DNA of 64,000 bases. Source: Crambe crambe. Taxonomy: Eukaryota; Porifera; Demospongiae; Poecilosclerida; Crambeidae. The position numbers were made by a program, and so were the translations under genes. The notes beneath the pieces are model-generated. The model saw only the letters and a program-made list of their open reading frames with translations. It had not been told where the DNA came from and made no database searches. The stretch lies in the NCBI GenBank assembly GCA_963924555.1, contig OZ004582.1:4898001-4962000 (forward strand), in the 5' to 3' direction. Below are positions 12,274-22,600 of the stretch, piece after piece; within the stretch, counting starts at the first letter, position 1, and the number at the start of each line of letters is the position of its first letter.

Positions 12274-13249
12274 CTATTCTCCATTCAAAGAGACTTTTAT
12301 TCCAGCATAGAAGCCTGGGGCACTTTTGCTCCAGATCACTAAATATTTGACCCAATCGAATTTGACATTAATAATTTTCTTTTCCATCATTGCTTTGTGC
12401 ACATGTTCAAGTGCTTCTAGCCTATATGTACCCAACGGACCATCTAGATTGCATTGAAACATGGAGTCATAAATGTTATCAGGCTCTTTTACAAGTTTTA
12501 CTGGTATATCTTGCCCTTTCTTGATGAGGTCTGCCACTTTGAATAGTGCATCCCGGGATTCTGGATGGTAAGTTGTCCCCATGCACTTGAATGTAATAGT
12601 AAGAGTGATCTCGGGGAGCACAAAAGATCCTGAATCTGCTTCAGTATCTGAATCAGGCTCTGACTCAGACTGTAAGTAAGGGTTAACATCCCCATCTGCA
12701 CTGCAGCTGATTCTTGCTCCCTTTCATCAGAGTCCAGTTCAGAGTCAGACCACTCCCATACAATAAATACTCCTTGCGAAACAAGTTTTAGGTCATCAAT
12801 TTTGACACACACGCTGAACTCATTGGGCTATAGTAATAATAATGACACAATGACATATGCCAGCTCACATGGCTTCATATAACTTACATCCACAACTGTC
12901 CAATCTAACACAGTAAGCCAGGTTGGTAAAGAGCGATTCAACGAGGGGTCTTCACGTATGAATACATCGTATGTAAGAAACTTTCCTGCCTTAGTACAAC
13001 CCTCAATTCTCATATGGCGAAGTTCTACTGCCAAAACATCAAAGCTGGGGATTGGGTAGCAAAAAGGCTCATAACTCGAAATACATCAGGCTCTCCACTT
13101 GAACCAGGACCAGAGCATGGATCATAGGATGGTCTATGAATAAAAGGAGTCACTAGAACAGAGCTAACCTGGCTTGAAAGCGCCATTCTAAGTTTTCCAA
13201 TAGAAGCGCACTGAGAAACTGGATTCCTAAAATTCCATACTGCGCGCAA
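12274..13249 (-). pseudogene. HIRAN-domain gene, convergent to the unclassified gene
   Basis: Read leftwards from about 13,249. The first exon region encodes MALSSQVSSVLVTPF and continues, after a frame change near 13,045, into a stretch ending LPTWLTVLDWTVVD at a GTAAGT donor (about 12,889). The next exon (from about 12,832) passes through an acidic Ser/Asp/Glu linker and ends in a HIRAN domain with LVKEPDNIYDSM and LGTYRLEALEHVHKAM. HIRAN domains bind 3' ends of single-stranded DNA in HLTF-type repair proteins. Two frame changes, near 13,045 and 12,700, suggest decay, though a very short intron could explain the second. Orientation and spacing suggest it is the partner gene of the 7.6-12.2 kb gene in one element; I could not find element ends. 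Confidence 0.5.
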
Positions 13250-13316
13250 AGGTCACATGATTTTTTCAGGCTGTCCTACCCCCCTGAAAATGTACAGGCG
13301 ATTAGACTATACCATA

Positions 13317-14187
13317 GATAGTAGACACGGAACAGGATTGGAAACTGCCTACGTCATGTGACGTCACGCCCATTAAGCTAATACATTTCGCGCATGCTAT
13401 CCGCGTTGTAACCATAGAAAATTTAGCCCTATTGTCGCAATACATTTTCTGAGGAAGAGAGGTACAGACTTTGTGGGACTAGAGCTACGAGTGCAAGTGC
13501 TTTTCTAGCAATTTTATCCTATAGAAGTTTGGAAGGTAAAGTTTCTTACTGGAATAGACTGAAATTAAGAGTGTAATAACTGTTTTTGGTGTAGGATATG
13601 TTGCTAAAGATTTTATAGGCCTACCAATTTGTGGGACTAGAACAGGACTCACATAAATTTAGAAGTCAAGTGTTTGGTATCTTTTAGTAGTATAATAGTT
13701 TGTCTATCGGATGATATATGTTATATTGATTCATAGCTGTTAGTTTTCTTTTAATGCAGTGTTAAACTATGGGTTAAATAGTTATTATTATTACATTTCT
13801 ATTATTTATTTGCATTATCATGTTTTATTATCCACTCCACGAAGCTCTCTGCACAAGAACGGGCATCTATAGATGGTTGGAGAAGAAGACTAAACTCTTC
13901 ATCTTTCAAAACTTGAGATACGAATCTCTCATAGATATGTACTATCTAGCTAGATCTAGTCTCATATCAAATTTTATTATTTTTATAAAAGCACAACATG
14001 GAAACACTCTAGTCCAGCTAATATTAAGCTACTAGACTAATATCCGCTCTGATATCTTTTGCAGAACTCATTCTTAACTATTATGTGGTAACTATGCATT
14101 CATATCTCGCGCCAAAATTTCCCGGCAAACACGGATAGCACGCGCATGGTAGTATTAAGTTTCCAATCCTGTTCCGTGTCTACTATC
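13317..14187. mobile_element. 871-bp non-autonomous element, perfect 30-bp terminal repeats, TA duplication
   Basis: The ends (13317-13346 and 14158-14187), beginning GATAGTAGACACGGAACAGG, are perfect inverted copies over 30 bp. TA lies outside each end (13315-13316, 14188-14189). No long reading frame is inside. The TA target suggests a Tc1/mariner-superfamily relative. Perfect ends suggest recent insertion. Confidence 0.8.
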
Positions 14188-14444
14188 TAGGCCACACCAA
14201 TTAGATTTCTTGTTTCACGGATCAAGGTTGCCCAAAATTTGGGTTGGTAGGTAGGCAAAAAAAAAAAAAAAAAAAAAAGCATGAATATCATTAAATCTGC
14301 CCTTTGACCCCAGCCTTTTCATTAAGTTTGACCTTTGATCCCAGCTTTTTTCTCTCTGTAGAATGATGGACTGTTCAAACATACTTGTGGTGAACAATTT
14401 ATGCAGCATGATAGAAAAGTTTTGTGAAAAAAAAAGAAGAAAAG

Positions 14445-17400
14445 TTATGAAAGTCTACGCCTCTTGGCGTTTGAAGGAAGCCTACAACAAGGCTTTTTGC
14501 CTTCACTGTAACATAAAAAACAAATAGGGGATACAATTGCATATTGTTTTTTGAGTTCCTGTATATGATCATTGTTTACGAGAGATTCCTCACCCATACC
14601 ACAGTGGTAACAGATTGGAGGAAAGCGTACTAATGTAGCACCATAGTACTGTGTTTCGATACGTGAAGAACACACCAAAGCCTCCCTAACAACGATGAAG
14701 CAGTCATCACTGGGAGATAAGGACGACCCACAAGTGTACAAATTGAGCTCTTTCAGGTGTTCCAGTTCAGATACTTGATCTGGTGTTAGCCGTGAACGAG
14801 CATACACACAACGTGCTTTTCCACACTCACCACAGCTGATGGTGCCTCTAACTTTTGCAGCAGTCAGAAGAAATCTCCTAGCTTTGTCCGTTTTCTTCTG
14901 GTCCTCGGATGGACCTACCACTTTCGAGGGTTGATCTTCATCAGAGAGTGGGGTGCCATATAGTTCCTCAAAAGGACGATAGTGCTCTTTGGTGAGATCA
15001 AGTAGTGGAAGAGGAAGAAAATGCAATTTCTGAAATTCTTCAATGGGGAGACGAATGGGATGCTCTTGACAATAAAAACAATTCTCACTTAAGCACTTCT
15101 TCACTTGAAAAGCATATGCTGAAGCATGGCAATGTACTTTCATGAAGCTCTGCAGTTGGGTTGAGTTCTGTAGAGTCTTTGCTGAAAGGTCATTTTCACT
15201 AAGGGAAGGGTCAATAAATAAAGCATGCTGAAACTGTTCAAGCATCTCGGCTTCAGTAGCAGGAACTCCCAGTTTCACCTGGTTGTCTTTCACTTTCATT
15301 GCCTGAAACCTTTTGCCAACTGCTATCAAAGGTACTGACATTGAATCTACAAAAGCACCGCCCAATGTAGAATTTTTTTTAATTACTTCCCTCAATTCAC
15401 TAAGAGTGTTCTTATTCTTTACCAAAGACTCTGCATGGTCACCCATACTTTTTCTGGCCAAAGATACATTCTGGAGGGCTAAATTTAACGTAGACATTAT
15501 TCGTTCTGCAATGTTAGTCCATGATTGGTATGGACAAGTCCTTACACAGATAAGCATGTCAAGATCCAAAGCTCGAAAGAGGGTAAGACTTGACACCTGA
15601 ACACTGCCAAAGGTGACTCGGTGGTCTGGGCCACCATCACTAACAATAACCAAAATATGCTTGGACACCATTATCCCATGCATTTTGATAAGGTTAGCCA
15701 TTTCAGTAGCATGTCTTAAGGCACTAGAAGGTTGAGTAACTTTGTCTTTGTTGGTAACAAAAGGGATGCCTCTGAAGAATGTGTCAGAAACATTATCAGG
15801 TACATCTACAAAAAAAGCTACAGAAGGTACTATTCCATTTACATGAAAGTCATGGTCAAGTGCTTGAACCTGAGGACCATTAAGTGGAACAAGTGACCTA
15901 TTGTGACCACGGACTCCAGTGGAGACAGGACAATGGGGCTCACCCACTGGAATAATAGCCTTATCGTCCACTGACACAAGTGTCATGACAAGACGATGAG
16001 CAACAGAGAAGTGTCGTATATATTGCAATAGTGCACTTACGTAATGAGAATCAGGGTGCTCCTTACGTAGTTGCCGTACTTGCACACCAAATTTGACATT
16101 AAATCTTCCAGTGTAGTGGCTAGCTCTATTGGTGAATGGGTTGGCAGGCCAAAATTGTAGACGTAGCCATTCTGAAGAAGGAATAACTGGAGTTGTACCC
16201 GGAAACTTCTGTTGCAGTCGCTCCGCTATAACTTCACGAAGGTGGCGTACAGAGACTGCATATGGCATATGAAGTGCTTCACCATGCCGCCTTTCAACTG
16301 CAGGTGTTATTTCATCAAGATAAGCCTGTAACTCTTCCCAGAAAGAATCAAAAAGGCTAGACTTAGGATTGCCATTACATTTTCGGAGGTCAAGGATCAC
16401 TTCAGGATCATCCAATTCGATTACTGCTTTTGCAACTCGCTCTTCTACTTCAACCTGTACTGGACTGGTGCTATCATGAAGTAATGTTCGATATATATTC
16501 CGCAAAACCATTGGAGGTGCCTTGGCAATTCGACTGTAACGATCAAGAAACTCCTGGCGCATTGCTCGAGTGGAAAAGTGTAGTTGCTTGGTACAAAGCT
16601 GCATGAAAATTCGACTAGTGATGGTACTATCAACTGGTTGATCTTCAGGAATCCTCCAAGCATATACCAGCGTACCAAGATGGTTACCATACACGTACTT
16701 GTACAACATAATTGGGAAGGACAGCTGAATACCAGATATCCACTTCCTTCGCTGATAACGATCATGAGGAGCCAACTCATTAACAAAAATAGGGTCATAT
16801 ACAGGAGTGTCCCTTAACTTCTCTTCAAAGTGAGAATAAACACTTGAAATATCACCAGATACACCATCTATAGTAGTGATGGCTGCATTTTCTTCTTGCC
16901 CAACTCTAGGTAACAGTTGCTGCTGGTGTTCAGTAACTTTTCTGGTTTGCGTTGTTAAATAGTCACAATACATCTTGAGGGCATCCACAAGTTTCTCCAC
17001 GTCTCCTCTCAGTTCTTTATAGCATTGGGCAGAAAACCATGGTTGCATTAAACTTCCAGACAGCTCATGGACATGAACATTTAGCTCCATTGATGAAAGT
17101 CGAGGTTCTTTTTTCTTGTTCTTCTTAAAATCATTATATCCCTGAAACACCTCAAAACGGCTAGGTATCTTCATACCCCGAGAAGCAAACTTGCTATGGT
17201 GTGGATCAATATACCACAAACACCTTGACAGTTTTCCAATAAAGTTCATACCAGTCGTTGATATGCTACATCGCTTCCATCCAACTTTCATAGCATCCAG
17301 AACACCTACAGAAACACATATGAGTCAATGTGGTAACTTTGTGGCTTTGTCAGAAGCTTACCAAGAAGGTCATTGTACAGACGCTGATCACCTCTGAGTT

Positions 17401-17776
17401 GCTTTCCATCTGGTGCAGCTAAGGGTGGAGGAAGAACAATTTCCCTTGCACTTGCCATGAGAACCTCACTTGCATTTCTCCCTGCTATAGGGGCCACAGC
17501 TGCTTGAGGTTGTAGAACTATGCAGACATTGAAGCAGCCAAACTGCTCACAAACAATAACAGGAGTGTCCAATGAAACAATATGAACAGGGTCAACGATT
17601 TTTTCACTCCTGGAGATCAGGATTTTCTCTACCACTGCTTCTTCTGGAATTTTGTCCAGCTTGCTGACAATCTCTGAGAAAGTATCCTCCCAGCTACACT
17701 TCACAATAGTTCTAGGATGGACAACAGTTTCACTGCGCTTACAGAACACACTCAGGTAAGCCATGGATGTAGCCAT
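14445..17776 (-). CDS. DDE-type transposase-like protein with Cys-rich C-terminus, 1,091 residues
   Basis: Two exons, 17776-17362 and 17305-14445, joined across a 56-bp GT-AG intron in phase 1, give an uninterrupted product. The centre has the layout of an RNase-H/DDE core: D585/D586 in SVDDKAIIPVG, D695 in IVSDGGPDHR, and E739 in NIAERIMSTLN. The C-terminus is rich in Cys pairs (CGECGKARC, CYHCG, CFLCYSEG, CC) and ends in a basic KRRR, so zinc binding and nuclear entry are plausible. The start could be either of two Met residues four codons apart. I recognise the SDGGPDHR-type core from uncharacterised cnidarian and sponge proteins, but cannot give a superfamily. The terminal repeats around it support a transposase role. 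Confidence 0.75.
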
Positions 17777-17901
17777 AGCACAGCCAGCTAGCTAAGGCAA
17801 GCTTAAACGTCGGACTGAGAATTGCTGCTAACAAAACAGCTGGTAGCGCAAATTGACCACCACATGATAATCACGTGAGCATTTTAAAAATATTTTATAT
17901 G

Positions 17902-19432
17902 TCACGAGGCCCGAGGGCGAAGCCCGAGGGGCGAGTGCTTATAATTCACTACAAACCGCACGCGCGCGGTTAATAACTATTTTATAGCCCGCACGAGTGT
18001 ACTACGCATGCTCAGTGCTTCTGTCTCTATAGCGATGTACAGGGATTTTCAGGTTGGTTGACACAAAATTTGCCGACTGTGCAGAATTAAATTCGTGCTC
18101 GCAAAATTTAAGATCATTGTATTTATATGACAGTATATTGTGCTCGCTTGAATTTATCTTGCACATGTGCAAATTCTACTGGTCAACCAACCTGAAAACC
18201 CCTGTAGCTACTTTTTGGCTGCTTACAAGAATATGGCCATCCCACTTCAACGTCGTGATTCGTATGGTACCGAACTATCTTTCACTCTATAACCCACCCA
18301 CTCACTGTGTTGCCCACGTAAGGTAGGGGCACAGCGTCATAATTATGGTTGGACGCTGAATGGCAAGTAGGGCAGCTAGTGCAGAATACCACCCACGCTG
18401 TTGCACAGCTCGCAAGTTCTGCCTTTTATGCTGGCTACTCTCTGAAAAGCTTGTTGGGTTTGAAATCGGGAATGTGGTCAATGAATATCATTATAGCGTG
18501 CGCACCGTGTTCAATGAATAATATTAAAATTCTTTTCTGAGAGTAGTTAGTATAAGGACAGAACTCTATACTGTCACATACTCACCTTTCAGTCTAGTCA
18601 CAACTCCTTAAAAGTACAATATCAACTTTGCAGAATCTATATCTAACTTTTCCCTGTAAACACCACCCCAGGCTACAATTACATGCACTGTATCACATTT
18701 ATAAATCCATGTAAATCGGTCGGTTACCATGGCAACGGGCTATAAATAATTATTATAGCCCGTTGCCATGGTAACGGACCGATTTACATGGATTTATAAA
18801 TGTGATACAGTGCATGTAATTGTAGCCTGGGGTGGTGTTTACAGGGAAAAGTTAGATATAGATTCTGCAAAGTTGATATTGTACTTTTAAAGAGTTGTGA
18901 CTAGACTGAAAGGTGAGTATGTGACAGTATAGAGTTCTGTCCTTATACTAACTACTCTCAGAAAAGAATTTTAATATTATTCATTGAACACGGTGCGCAC
19001 GCTATAATGATATTCATTGACCACATTCCCGATTTCAAACCCAACAAGCTTTTCAGAGAGTAGCCAGCATAAAAGGCAGAACTTGCGAGCTGTGCAACAG
19101 CGTGGGTGGTATTCTGCACTAGCTGCCCTACTTGCCATTCAGCGTCCAACCATAATTATGACGCTGTGCCCCTACCTTACGTGGGCAACACAGTGAGTGG
19201 GTGGGTTATAGAGTGAAAGATAGTTCGGTACCATACGAATCACGACGTTGAAGTGGGATGGCCATATTCTTGTAAGCAGCCAAAAAGTATTAGCTACATC
19301 GCTATAGAGACAGAAGCACTGAGCATGCGTAGTACACTCGCGCGGGCTATAAAATAGTTATTAACCGCGCGCGTGCGGTTTGTAGTGAATTATAAGCACT
19401 CGCCCGGCCCCTCGGGCCTCGTGCTTATAATT
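17902..19432. repeat. 1.5-kb palindrome (foldback-like element) within the DDE transposon
   Basis: Two arms of about 680 bp are inverted near-identical copies around a centre at about 18,749 (GGGCTATAA, a 7-base spacer, then TTATAGCCC). Arm ends carry GC-rich motifs (CGAGGCCCGAGG). The left arm alone carries the small MITE at 18,040-18,204. An open frame of 63 codons appears on both strands (18349-18540 and 18958-19149) only because the arms match. It lies upstream of the DDE gene's start. Confidence 0.85.
18040..18204. mobile_element. 165-bp MITE with TA duplication in the left palindrome arm
   Basis: The ends, starting CAGGGATTTTCAGGTTGG, are inverted copies with one mismatch in 23 bases. 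TA flanks both sides (18038-18039, 18205-18206). The right arm shows the same flank without the insert, apart from a 3-bp difference, so the arm acts as the empty site. Confidence 0.8.
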
Positions 19433-19597
19433 CGACTACAAACCTAGCGCTTGGTTAATAACTATTACTTATAGATAATTTTTTTTTTTTTTTTGAAATT
19501 CATTTTTTTTTTGGACCGGCGGGTCCGTGAAACAAGAAATCAAATTGGTGTGGCCCTATGACTATACATTGTTTGTAGGGTGACAATTTACCTGAAG

Positions 19598-19673
19598 ATG
19601 GAGTTGTACTTAATACTCTATGTGACGATTGCATCAGGATTTGTGCCAGTGCCTTTAGTTGCTCAACCAAACA
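19598..19673 (+). CDS. Receptor exon 1: signal peptide
   Basis: ATG at 19598 starts a 25-residue stretch, MELYLILYVTIASGFVPVPL and a few more, with a hydrophobic core typical of a secretion signal. It ends in phase 1 before GTAAGT. The phase matches the Ig-like exon at 27,067. An in-frame GTG lies six codons upstream but ATG is the natural start. Confidence 0.65.
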
Positions 19674-22600
19674 GTAAGTTTCTAGCTAGCTCTTCCAGGG
19701 GTGTATATGGCGTATCGAGTCGAACGATAGGCCCTTGGCCATACATAGGCTACAAATCTTGAAGTCCTTACAAGTTTTAAGTAAGCCTATTAGGTCACAA
19801 AGAATACACAAGGTCACAGAGAACGCAGCAGATCACAGAGAACACACAGGGTCACAGAGTCATAGAGAACACACAAGGTCACAGATAGCAGATCACAGGT
19901 CACAGAGAACAGAAGATCACAGAGCACATCAGGTCTGACACAGCAGTCACAGAGAACACAAGGTCACAAGAAACACAGCAGGACATAGAGACAAGCTGTA
20001 TTCTAGCTTGTCACAGTGAATGAGAACACAAGGTCACAAGAAACACAGCAGGACATAAGCCCCGTTTACACGGGGGTTCTAACCTGGATTCGCTTCGTGT
20101 GTGAACGGTGCCAACCCGGATTTCAATCCGGGTGGCCCAACCCACATCAATTAGGTTGATTGGAATCCGGATTGAATCTCAACCCGGGTTGGGCGCGTGT
20201 GTAAACACGGCTATAGAGACAAGCTGAAGTTCAAAGGTTGAATACTAAGCAATAACTTTATATGGTGGTTAGTTTTATTAGTTCTCCAGGACTATGTGAC
20301 TTTGTAGGTTCTGTTCTTGGTATGTAGGGCTTTCTTGTAGATTCTCTTGCTGCTGAATATAAATCTTGAGGTATGTACCCACTGCTTATGGCTTTCATGT
20401 TGGTTTTCTTGCTCCCAGTATGACTGCCTCTGCTCTCGCTGCTTAAATCTTTTTCTGCTTTCTTGCGACTGCCTACTTGTGACTTTGTAGCTTCTGTTCT
20501 TGATATCTAAGGCTCTCTTGTAGGCTCTCTTGCTGCCTTTTCAGACTATCTTTGCACCCTCTGCTCTCATTGCTTACCTAAGGCTTTCATGTTGGTTTTC
20601 TTTCTCAAATGATTGTTAACTTCTTGTCTCATACTAAATTCACTGCTAGGCCCTAGCTAAGCTGCATCAAGGTCAAGGTCATGCGCATGCGTATAACCAA
20701 TTGCGTGTGCTACTAATATGACATATGTACCAAAGATCATAGTCGCCTCCAGCACTGAGCCTTGGCACTTAGGTGCTGAGGCAAAAAAGTGGGAGATGGG
20801 GGGCCCTTGCAGCTTAGCTAAGCATGTAGTAGGTTTTTGTATGAGCAATGGCTTTAACAAGAATGTCTGGCACAACTTCTGTCATCACCATGTATAGTAA
20901 ATTTTTATTGTAAGCCATATGTGATGGGTGTGGTTTGGAGATACGATGGGTGTTGAAAAGTTATCATGTCTATGCCATAGATCCTTGATGCTTGGCATCT
21001 ATTTTCCTTCTAAGTTTTCTTGACTGGGCTTCAACAATTGAGGGTTGGCATGCTTCATCGTAGCTTTTATGGAATTTAGTCTATATGTGGTGTCCATATA
21101 CATAGAGCTCTGCCTGGTATAAATTGCATGCACATACGCTCATTAATGGGACTCGCTATATTTTGTGCATGTCCATTACACAAATCGTAATAAGCATTGT
21201 AATTTTGAGAGCTGAGCCAGCAGCTCTAGCTAGAGACCATCTTGTTGCTTTTGCTCTTTCTGTGCTAGATTTAACTCACCTAAGCCTAGCAAGCTAGATA
21301 GCTAAGCTGATAGAATGCGTATGCTAAGATAAGTTACATATTCACCATCAGTCTTCAAAGTACGAAGTACATGGATAGGAAAGTTTGAACTTTAGCCCAA
21401 ATTTAATGACAGCATAACAACAAAACATATGCACATGACAGAACTATAAGTGCAGTTATCTAGCTAGCTAAAAGGCTTGATCCTGCAACCACGGGAGCTT
21501 TTTCCCCCCCGAGTCTGTCCATGAAAGTATATAAGAAGATGGCACTTCTAAAACTGCCTCTCTCCATCTACTACACAAGTAATGTTGATAAACACAACAG
21601 CAGTGAGCAAAAGCCTTTAACTCTGCCAAACTATCATACATTACAGACTGCTTTAACACATCATGATAGATACCTAGCCTGCAAATTACGTTCAATCAAG
21701 TAGGAAAATTACATACCAAGTAGTTACATACCAAGTAGAAAAAAAAGAAAGAAAAGAAATATGTAATATAAATAAGTAATCTAAATAATCAAAGCGCGTT
21801 TCTTCCCTGAGTACCTCAGCGCTTCGCTGCCATCACAGATCTCTAAAGCAACTTCGTCCTTCCTCATGCTATTAAACAGACTAACCCTACATGGCAGCAT
21901 AAATTATTTCCCTTTCATTATAAATACAAGTGTTGCACAACAAGCCTTCTATTCCATATATTTATAGTACTATTCTTAGATAAGCATGGCTGAGTCCCAA
22001 GGGTAAGAGCCATTACAAAGAATGGATCGAAGAATTTCCGGGAGCTCTGAAGGTCCTTAGAGCTGGTATAGCTTCCTCTGCACACATATTATGATGTGCA
22101 CATTGAGAATACATAAGTCATTGTTAATATCATCAAGTGGGTACTGTTCATCCAAAAGGGCGTGTCAGGCAAAAGTGGGTGTGGTTAGGCCAAAATTTTT
22201 CCACGCACAAGCGCACATATATGCTTGTCCTCCCTTACTTTGCTCAACCTTCATTTTGCCCCCCCCCCTGGGTATGATCCTAAATGAAACCCTGCTTGGG
22301 TAAACATTTCCTTCATTTTTTTTTCATTTCACGTACAAAATTAATTCATGACAGGTTAAAGAATCTGATGCATGATAGAAATGCTTTCTTCTTGAGTTCT
22401 GCAATGGAATGTTTCTCTATTAATCCAGAAGTAAAATTAAAGGAACTGTGTATTCTAGTAACAGAAACTGGCTCAAATACTTGCTCTTCCTCCATTCTTT
22501 TCCAAAGTCCGGAACAGGATGCAAATCTGAATGTTTTGTGATGCAGTTTGCTGCTCAAACATTTGACAAATCCATTGAGCTGATGCAATTGTTCTTCCTG

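Larger units (their letters stand above)
14190..19555 (-). mobile_element. Autonomous DDE transposon of unclear superfamily, 3-bp CTA duplication
   Basis: The ends are inverted copies beginning GGCCACACCAATT, matching in about 32 of 33 positions. CTA flanks both sides (14187-14189 and 19556-19558), a 3-bp target duplication. Inside are the 1,091-residue gene, poly-A/T tracts near both ends, and the 1.5-kb palindrome at 17,902-19,432. A short relative with the same end motif and a TAA duplication lies at 28,098-28,456. The right end lies 42 bp before the receptor's start codon. Confidence 0.75.

Noticed and set aside
15313-15600. Frame of 95 codons on the + strand
   Set aside because: Antisense shadow of the long DDE transposase frame.
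16445-16798. Frame of 117 codons on the - strand
   Set aside because: Overlaps the 1,091-residue frame in another phase; a shadow.
18349-19149. Identical 63-codon frames on opposite strands
   Set aside because: They are mirror images produced by the palindrome arms; no splice, domain or codon support.
19780-20057. CRISPR-like array
   Set aside because: Repeats are imperfect and directly tandem without unique spacers; a minisatellite in an intron of animal DNA.
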